Shown here: piece by piece, positions 1 to 4,122 of the stretch | Numbering within the stretch: position 1 is the stretch's first letter | Layout of the letters: each line of letters starts with the position of its first letter | Source: Collinsella sp. | GTDB taxonomy: Bacteria > Actinomycetota > Coriobacteriia > Coriobacteriales > Coriobacteriaceae | NCBI GenBank assembly: GCA_031295725.1 | Contig: JAUMNV010000036.1 | Coordinates: 1 to 5,294, forward strand | Direction: 5' to 3' | Length of the DNA: 5,294 nucleotides | The notes under the pieces: generated by a model | What the model saw: the letters and a program-made list of their open reading frames with translations, nothing else | What the model was told of the DNA's origin: nothing | The model's database searches: none | Made by a program: the position numbers and the translations under genes

Positions 1-2
1 GT

Positions 3-141
3 TTGCCCGCCGCGTGAGGGGTGTGGGGGTTAAGTTTCCTGCTCTACAGTCCTGCTCACGACGGAGGCCACATTAAGTGGCCTCCTGTTCGTGCGGAACT
101 CGCGATAAACTTAACCCCCACACCCCTCACGCGGCGGGCAA
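3..141. repeat. Long inverted-repeat element with 35-bp perfect arms
   Basis: The left arm (3-37) and right arm (107-141) are exact reverse complements over 35 bp. The arm runs from a GC-rich outer end (gcccgccgcg) through a G-rich tract to an inner ggttaagttt end. Pairing stops outward at position 2/142 and inward at 38/106. The 69-nt centre contains a further hairpin (see 57-93), so either strand could fold into one long cruciform or hairpin. No open reading frame in it looks like a gene. It could be a non-autonomous mobile or REP-type element, or a processed/terminating RNA structure belonging to a gene left of the window. The left flank is only 2 nt, so target-site duplications cannot be tested. 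The arms are seen directly; any role is inference. Confidence 0.9.
57..93. repeat. Nested hairpin inside the inverted-repeat element
   Basis: A perfect 9-bp stem (ggaggccac at 63-71 with gtggcctcc at 77-85) closes a 5-nt loop (attaa, 72-76). After a small internal loop (c62 against 86-88) pairing resumes for 5 bp (57-61 with 89-93). Weaker matching continues outward (agt at 48-50 with act at 98-100). The centre of the 3-141 element is therefore itself an imperfect palindrome, giving a two-tier hairpin. There is no T-run directly after it on either strand, so it does not resemble a simple intrinsic terminator. Confidence 0.8.
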
Positions 142-230
142 CCGTCGTTGGACTTATCACTGATATGAAATGGGCGCTTGTATATCGTCCGTTAGCTCAG
201 CACGGTACAATGCTTTCAGATTTCAATTTG

Positions 231-236
231 TATAAT
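231..236 (+). promoter_or_regulatory. Candidate -10 box upstream of the RNA methyltransferase
   Basis: A perfect TATAAT lies at 231-236, 15 nt before the ATG at 252. No convincing -35 hexamer sits 16-18 nt upstream (208-213 reads caatgc). If this box is used, transcription would start near 243 and leave a leader of only about 9 nt. A second -10-like hexamer, TACAAT at 206-211, also lacks a good -35. Promoter assignment here rests on the -10 alone. Confidence 0.4.
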
Positions 237-238
237 TA

Positions 239-244
239 GTGGGG
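239..244 (+). promoter_or_regulatory. Weak ribosome binding site for the RNA methyltransferase
   Basis: GTGGGG at 239-244 ends 7 nt before the ATG at 252. It is a poor match to AAGGAGG but is the only G-rich stretch correctly placed, and it supports 252 as the start. If transcription begins near 243 this site would sit at, or be cut by, the 5' end of the message. Confidence 0.4.
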
Positions 245-251
245 TTAATTC

Positions 252-1700
252 ATGGCAGAATCTCGTGCGGAGCGTAAGGCTCGTCGTGCTTTGATCGAGG
301 CAGCTGAGGGGTCAGAGGAGAAAAAATCTTCTAAGAAATCCAAGTCGTCTCAGGACGCGAAGGGTAAGTCGGCCAAGAGCAAGGCTAAGGCCAAGCGTCC
401 CAGCTCTCGTCGGAGCGGGGATAAGGCATCTCAGACTCGCACCAAGCGCCCGCATAAAGATCCGATTTCGTCTACACGTAAGGTTGTGGATCCCAAGTCT
501 CCCTGTTCAATCATGAAATCTTGCGGTGGGTGCACGGCGATCAATCGTCCTTATAAAAAGCAGCTGGCAGCTAAGCAAGCTGCTATGGAGGAGCTTTTTG
601 CTTCGCTTTGCGAGCGTGAGGGCATTGCTGTCGATCCCATTCGTGGTATGGGTGTCACTTTGGGCGACCCGGGCAAGTATCCTGCGCCGCGTGGTTTTCG
701 TCATAAGGCTGCCACCCCCTTTGCTCCCGGCAAGGAGGGCGCTGTCCGCTGCGGCTTTTTTGAGCGCGGCACGCACAAGATCGTCGCCGTTCCCGAATGC
801 CCTGTCGAGGCCCCGGGTGCGCGCCAGATTCTCAACGGCATCGCACGCGAAGCTGAGCGGTTGCATATTCCCGCTTTTAATGAGGACAAGCATCTTGGTT
901 TGCTTCGCTATGCCGTCGTGCGCTGCGGCTGGCGCACCGACCAGATCATGGTCACTCTCGTGACCGCCCAGCGCGACTTGCCGCATGCACAGGAATTCTT
1001 TGAGGCCGTCGCCTCGCTCGATCCACATATCGTCACCGTTGCGCAGAATATCAACGGCCGCCCCGGCAATGCCATCCTGGGCGAGGAGACCCGCATCGTC
1101 TATGGCGCCGAATGCATGCGCGATCAGCTGCTCGGCTGCGAATTCGACATCTCCCCCACCGCGTTCTATCAGACTAATCCGCAGCAAACCGAACTGCTCT
1201 ATCGACTCGCCATTGACGGCATGGATTTGCAGCAGGGCGACGTACTCATGGATGCCTACTGCGGCAGCGGAACCATCGGTCTGTGCGCCGCAAAAGACGC
1301 CCAGGACAAAGGCGCCGGCATTATGTTGCTCGGTGTTGAGCGCAACCCCGCCGGCATTGCCGACGCACGTCGCAACGCCGAGCTCAACGGCCTTACCCGT
1401 AACGCGTGGTTTATGGCTGACGATGCCACTGACTATATCCTCGATGCCGCCGATAACAACGAGCGTGTTGACGTTCTCTCCATCGACCCGCCGCGCGCCG
1501 GCTCCACACCCGAGTTCCTCGAAGCCGCTTGCGCGCTCAAGCCACGCCGCATCACCTACATCAGCTGCAATCCCGTCACCCAAGAGCGAGACTTACATCA
1601 GCTCCTCGATGGCGGCTACCGCCTGCTCAAGATCACGCCGGTCGACATGTTTCCCCATACCGACCACACCGAGACCGTTGCGGTCCTCGAGCGCCGCTAA
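252..1700 (+). CDS. rlmD: TrmA/RlmD-family 23S rRNA (uracil-5-)-methyltransferase with basic N-terminal tail
   Basis: The 482-aa protein is a class I SAM-dependent RNA m5U methyltransferase, acting in the cytoplasm on RNA, most likely 23S rRNA. Residues 1-80 are a low-complexity Lys/Ser/Arg tail. A [4Fe-4S]-type cysteine set follows: C85-x5-C91-x2-C94 and a distal C183 in PECP, as in RlmD/RlmC. The SAM-binding motif DAYCGSGTIGL lies at 334-344, the family QTNP at 307-310, and DPPRAG at 412-417. The catalytic nucleophile is C439 in SCNP, and the probable general base is E474 near the C-terminus. Most RlmD proteins carry an N-terminal TRAM (OB-fold) domain; I see none here, which recalls RlmC. 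The exact target uridine (U1939, U747 or both, E. coli numbering) cannot be decided, so rlmD is a family-level symbol. ATG 252 was chosen because it is the first in-frame ATG after a -10 box and a weak SD. The gene stands alone, converging on a minus-strand gene. Confidence 0.9.
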   Translation: MAESRAERKARRALIEAAEGSEEKKSSKKSKSSQDAKGKSAKSKAKAKRPSSRRSGDKASQTRTKRPHKDPISSTRKVVDPKSPCSIMKSCGGCTAINRPYKKQLAAKQAAMEELFASLCEREGIAVDPIRGMGVTLGDPGKYPAPRGFRHKAATPFAPGKEGAVRCGFFERGTHKIVAVPECPVEAPGARQILNGIAREAERLHIPAFNEDKHLGLLRYAVVRCGWRTDQIMVTLVTAQRDLPHAQEFFEAVASLDPHIVTVAQNINGRPGNAILGEETRIVYGAECMRDQLLGCEFDISPTAFYQTNPQQTELLYRLAIDGMDLQQGDVLMDAYCGSGTIGLCAAKDAQDKGAGIMLLGVERNPAGIADARRNAELNGLTRNAWFMADDATDYILDAADNNERVDVLSIDPPRAGSTPEFLEAACALKPRRITYISCNPVTQERDLHQLLDGGYRLLKITPVDMFPHTDHTETVAVLERR

Positions 1701-1723
1701 GCTGCCCCAGTAGATTTTTGGGA

Positions 1724-1763
1724 CAAGAAGGGGGCGACCCGTCTGGGCCGCCCCCTTCACTTG
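1724..1763. terminator. Bidirectional GC hairpin between convergent genes
   Basis: A 9-bp perfect stem (aagggggcg at 1728-1736 with cgccccctt at 1749-1757) is topped by three more G-C pairs (1738-1740 with 1745-1747) and a gtct tetraloop. An outer caag/cttg pairing (1724-1727 with 1760-1763) is separated by a 2-nt bulge. It sits in the 77-nt gap between the stop of the forward methyltransferase gene and that of the reverse PHP gene, so it probably ends both transcripts. The downstream T-tracts are short and interrupted on both strands, so intrinsic termination would rely mainly on the strong stem. Confidence 0.7.
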
Positions 1764-1777
1764 GTTTATGAACGCCG

Positions 1778-2599
1778 TTACATGCCCTTGCGCAGGTCGC
1801 ACACGCCTGCCGCCGCCATCTCGCGCAGCAGCGTCTCGCGATCGCGCGTCACGATCAAATCTAGCGGGAAATGAATCTCGTCGAGCATCTTACGGGCGTG
1901 ATCGAGCTTTCCAATGGCCATACCAATGTGGGCATCGGTCGAAACGCCGATCCCCACGCCCAGCTCGGCGCAGCGCTCGGCAATCTTGCGGCACACGGCC
2001 CAATGCTCAGTGTCGACACCGTGCTCAAGACTATGGTTGTTGATCTCGATAATCTTGTGCTTGGCCTTAGCCGCCAACAGCACCTCGTCGATATCGAACG
2101 GCACGCCCGAGCGCCCCGTATGCCCCAACATGAACACCTTGGGATGTTCCAAGGCATTGATATACATCTGGGTCGTTTGAGCCGGCGTCGCGTCCTCGGC
2201 AAACTGCGGATTATGCACGCTTGCCACCAAATAATCCAAATTGCGCGTCACCAATTCGAACAGCGAATGCTGACGACTGTACGGATCACCGGCGATATCA
2301 AGGTCGACGGGAATATCCTCGCCAAACAAGCTGCCGTCCAGCGAAACGATATCGGCCTCGGCGCCGCGCAGCACCAACACACCGCTCCAAATGCGCGGCC
2401 ATATATCCTGATTGATAAAGAACTGATAACTGCGCAGGTCATTGGGGCAGGCCGTAACCATCGAGCTCAGGTGGTCCGCAGAACCAAGCACCTGCAGACC
2501 ACGTTCGGCTGCCCAATAGACGTTCTCCTCAATGGTTGAGTATGCATGCGCGGAGAACAGCGTATGAGTATGAATGTCACAAGAAAGAAGGTAGGGCAT
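1778..2599 (-). CDS. PHP-domain metal-dependent hydrolase, YcdX-like
   Basis: The 273-aa protein belongs to the PHP (polymerase and histidinol phosphatase) superfamily, cytoplasmic, with a TIM-like barrel holding a multinuclear metal site and usually phosphoesterase activity. All nine metal ligands known for E. coli YcdX have counterparts in order: H10 and H12 (DIHTHT), H18 (SAHAYST), H43 (SADH), E81 (GAEAD), H129 (ASVHNP), H160 (GHTGR), D222 and H224 (STDAH). The active site is therefore complete. The length is somewhat above the roughly 245 aa of YcdX, with extra sequence around residues 95-120. The natural substrate is not evident; histidinol phosphatase (HisK type) is a possible but weaker call because no his genes are nearby. 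ATG 2599 is preceded by AAGGAG (complement of 2605-2610) at 5-nt spacing, which fixes the start. It lies 165 nt downstream of the aminotransferase on the same strand. Confidence 0.9.
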   Translation of the reverse strand: MPYLLSCDIHTHTLFSAHAYSTIEENVYWAAERGLQVLGSADHLSSMVTACPNDLRSYQFFINQDIWPRIWSGVLVLRGAEADIVSLDGSLFGEDIPVDLDIAGDPYSRQHSLFELVTRNLDYLVASVHNPQFAEDATPAQTTQMYINALEHPKVFMLGHTGRSGVPFDIDEVLLAAKAKHKIIEINNHSLEHGVDTEHWAVCRKIAERCAELGVGIGVSTDAHIGMAIGKLDHARKMLDEIHFPLDLIVTRDRETLLREMAAAGVCDLRKGM

Positions 2600-2604
2600 C
2601 GGGT

Positions 2605-2610
2605 CTCCTT
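2605..2610 (-). promoter_or_regulatory. Ribosome binding site of the PHP hydrolase gene
   Basis: The minus strand reads AAGGAG, 5 nt before the ATG at 2599-2597. It is the best Shine-Dalgarno match in the window and decides the start codon. Confidence 0.8.
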
Positions 2611-2636
2611 ATCCGGTGTGGCCGTCGCGTATATTC

Positions 2637-2666
2637 ATTGTACGCATAGCTTTCAGCAGTCGTAAA
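2637..2666 (-). promoter_or_regulatory. Candidate promoter of the PHP hydrolase gene
   Basis: On the minus strand a TTTACG (-35-like, 4 of 6, complement of 2661-2666) and a TACAAT (-10, 5 of 6, complement of 2637-2642) are 18 nt apart. A start near 2630 would give a leader of about 30 nt that includes the AAGGAG site. Together with the 165-nt gap it suggests that the PHP gene can be transcribed independently of the upstream aminotransferase. Found by inspection only. Confidence 0.4.
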
Positions 2667-2702
2667 ACCGCTCCATCCCAACGACACAACGTCCATGACA
2701 AC

Positions 2703-2727
2703 GGGGCCTGGCTTAACACCAAACCCC
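2703..2727. other. Possible hairpin downstream of the aminotransferase stop
   Basis: On the minus strand ggggtttgg (complement of 2719-2727) can pair with ccaggcccc (complement of 2703-2711) around a 7-nt loop, with two G-U pairs. It lies about 40 nt past the aminotransferase stop, but no T-run follows, so it is at best a weak terminator or an mRNA 3'-end stabilising structure. The rest of the 2600-2764 gap shows only the promoter and SD listed separately. Confidence 0.3.
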
Positions 2728-2764
2728 ATTTCACGTAAAACATTGTAAGCAGAGCGCTTTACTT

Positions 2765-3949
2765 TTAACGATACTCGTCCGCCAACTGTTTCCAAGCGGG
2801 TAGCGAATTGATAATCGTTTCGTAGCTCACGCAATAGCCCAGGCGGAACCAACCCGGCATACCAAAGCTGTCCGAGGGAACCGCAAGCAACTCATACTTC
2901 TTTGCGCGCTCGCAAAACGCATTCGCATCGGGCTCCAATGCTTTCACCCATAGGTAGAACGCGCCATCCGGCTCAACATAGGTGTAGCCATACTCCGCTA
3001 GTGCGTCGGTAAGCGCGGTGCGGTTGCGTGCATAGGCCTCAACGTCACTCGGCTCATCGATGCAGTCGATAATTACGCGCTGAAAGAGCGCCGGCGCGCA
3101 CACGAAGCCCAGCGTACGGGCGGCACCGGCAACGGCCGGCATCAGACGGGCAGCCTGCGGATTGGTGTTGGGAACCAAGATCCACCCCACGCGCTCACCC
3201 GGCAGCGACAGCGACTTGGAATACGAGTAGCACACGATGGTGTGCTCGTAGATCGAGGGCACCCAAGGCACCTCGGCACCGTACACGATCTCGCGGTACG
3301 GCTCATCCGAGATGAGCATAATCGGATTCTCGGGATCGCGCTGAGCGTTGGCCTCGCGCAGAACATTGGCCAGTCGCGTCAGCGTGTCGCGCGTATATAC
3401 GGCACCGGTCGGGTTGTTGGGCGAGTCGATAATGACGGCTGCCGTCTTGTCGGTGATCGCCTTGAATACGTTATCCACGCTCAGCTGGAATGTGTCCTCG
3501 TTGGCAAGCGCCTCGACACACGTGCAGCCGGCCTTCTCAATCCAAACGCGATACTCCGGAAAGTACGGGGCGATAACAATAACCTCGTCGCCCGGATTCG
3601 TAACGGCGTTGAGCGCGCAGGTGAGCGAAGCCGCGGCACCCACCGTCATAAAGACGTCTTTGCCCTCATAGCTCGTGCCAAAGCGGCGGTTGAGCGATTC
3701 GGCGACGGCTGCTCGACATTGCGGCAGGCCCGGAGCGGGGGTGTAGCCGTGCAACTGGTCACTCGGCAGCTCCAGGGCCTTCTTAATCGACTCAGCCACA
3801 GCAGCGGGCGCCGGAACACTCGGGTTGCCCAGCGAAAAATCGAATACGTTCTCCGCACCGATCTGTGCCTTGCGCTCAAGACCATAGCTAAAGATCTCGC
3901 GAATGATGGAGCTTTCCGCACCGCGAGCATACATAGTTTCGTTGATCAT
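2765..3949 (-). CDS. Class I/II pyridoxal-phosphate-dependent aminotransferase
   Basis: The 394-aa protein is a fold-type I aminotransferase (AspC-like superfamily, usually a cytosolic homodimer) transferring amino groups between an amino acid and a 2-oxo acid. Landmarks in order: SLGNPSVPAP at 39-48; GAAAS at 104-108 in the cofactor phosphate-binding position; PYFPEY at 128-133, supplying the ring-stacking aromatic; SPNNPTG at 176-182 with N179; DEPYRE at 215-220 with D215 and Y218; the Schiff-base lysine K245 in YSYSKSLSLPGER; phosphate-contacting R253; and R369 in WFRLGY, the substrate-carboxylate arginine. All catalytic residues are intact and the length is typical. The sequence does not settle the substrate (aspartate, aromatic or alanine type), so no symbol is given. 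The start at 3949 has an AAAGGGG site 5 nt upstream and begins MINETMYARG, a family-like N-terminus. A start at 4048 would only add 33 residues translated from a palindromic repeat. Confidence 0.93.
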   Translation of the reverse strand: MINETMYARGAESSIIREIFSYGLERKAQIGAENVFDFSLGNPSVPAPAAVAESIKKALELPSDQLHGYTPAPGLPQCRAAVAESLNRRFGTSYEGKDVFMTVGAAASLTCALNAVTNPGDEVIVIAPYFPEYRVWIEKAGCTCVEALANEDTFQLSVDNVFKAITDKTAAVIIDSPNNPTGAVYTRDTLTRLANVLREANAQRDPENPIMLISDEPYREIVYGAEVPWVPSIYEHTIVCYSYSKSLSLPGERVGWILVPNTNPQAARLMPAVAGAARTLGFVCAPALFQRVIIDCIDEPSDVEAYARNRTALTDALAEYGYTYVEPDGAFYLWVKALEPDANAFCERAKKYELLAVPSDSFGMPGWFRLGYCVSYETIINSLPAWKQLADEYR

Positions 3950-3954
3950 CTGTT

Positions 3955-3961
3955 CCCCTTT
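3955..3961 (-). promoter_or_regulatory. Ribosome binding site that fixes the aminotransferase start
   Basis: The minus strand reads AAAGGGG (complement of 3955-3961), 5 nt before the ATG at 3949-3947. It supports this start over the upstream in-frame ATG at 4048, which lies inside a repeat. Confidence 0.65.
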
Positions 3962-3973
3962 CGCATAGGCGCT

Positions 3974-3979
3974 ATTGTA
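3974..3979 (-). promoter_or_regulatory. Candidate -10 box of the aminotransferase gene
   Basis: The minus strand reads TACAAT (complement of 3974-3979), which would start transcription near 3967 and give a leader of about 18 nt. No good -35 is found 16-18 nt further upstream, where the sequence is GC-rich, so this is a weak call. The same TACAAT hexamer occurs in the candidate PHP promoter. Confidence 0.3.
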
Positions 3980-4008
3980 CGCTTTAGCCGAGCAAAGTGC
4001 CGCAGTAA

Positions 4009-4070
4009 TGTTAATTGGGGACAGACTTAAATGCGTGAAAACGCTCATTTAAGTCTGTCCCCAATCAACA
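4009..4070. repeat. REP-like palindrome, 25-bp arms with GAAA loop
   Basis: The arms 4014-4033 and 4046-4065 are exact 20-bp reverse complements with the core ggggacagacttaaatg. Outward pairing continues for 4 bp (4009-4012 with 4067-4070) after one mismatch (4013/4066). Inward, cgt and acg (4034-4036, 4041-4043) close a gaaa tetraloop, with ct (4044-4045) as a bulge. The element lies between ftsH and the aminotransferase gene and is non-coding. It has the size and shape of REP/RAYT-type palindromes that are scattered in many bacterial genomes. From memory, ggggacagacttaa palindromes recur in Coriobacteriia and other genomes, but this was not searched here. Confidence 0.88.
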
Positions 4071-4111
4071 AAAAAAGAAAAAGCCTCCGCAGGTTTCCCC
4101 GCGGAGGCTTT
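4070..4111 (-). terminator. Rho-independent terminator of ftsH
   Basis: An 11-bp perfect stem (4080-4090 with 4101-4111, core gcctccgc/gcggaggc) with a 10-nt loop begins 12 nt after the ftsH stop. On the minus strand it is followed by five T, one C and seven T (complement of 4082-4070). This is a textbook intrinsic terminator for ftsH. Its T-tract ends exactly at the outer edge of the neighbouring palindrome. Confidence 0.93.
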
Positions 4112-4122
4112 CGCCACAAAGA

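Noticed and set aside
188..201. A tRNA D-arm-like string (cgttagctcag) upstream of the methyltransferase gene
   Set aside because: No acceptor stem, anticodon arm or T-arm (ggttcgaatcc type) can be built around it, so it is neither a tRNA gene nor a clear tRNA fragment.
21..239. 72-codon plus-strand frame starting in the first inverted repeat
   Set aside because: Most of it is a translation of the palindromic element, and no SD or recognisable protein features were found.
507..1583. 358-codon open frame on the minus strand opposite the methyltransferase
   Set aside because: It has no recognisable domain or SD, and it lies wholly over a gene with complete catalytic motifs. Long antisense frames are expected from C-ending codons in GC-rich genes.
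1871..2539. 222-codon plus-strand frame opposite the PHP hydrolase
   Set aside because: It is a shadow of a gene with all nine metal ligands in place; no motif or ribosome binding site supports it.
2577..2852. 91-codon minus-strand frame spanning the aminotransferase-PHP gap
   Set aside because: It overlaps the 3' end of one real gene and the 5' end of another in a different frame, lacks an SD, and its ATG is inside the aminotransferase gene. Only about 165 nt of it is outside known genes.
3242..4030. 262-codon plus-strand frame opposite the aminotransferase, ending in the palindrome
   Set aside because: No domain is visible, and the Arg/Val-rich composition is typical of the antisense of a GC-rich gene; the aminotransferase motifs on the other strand are decisive.
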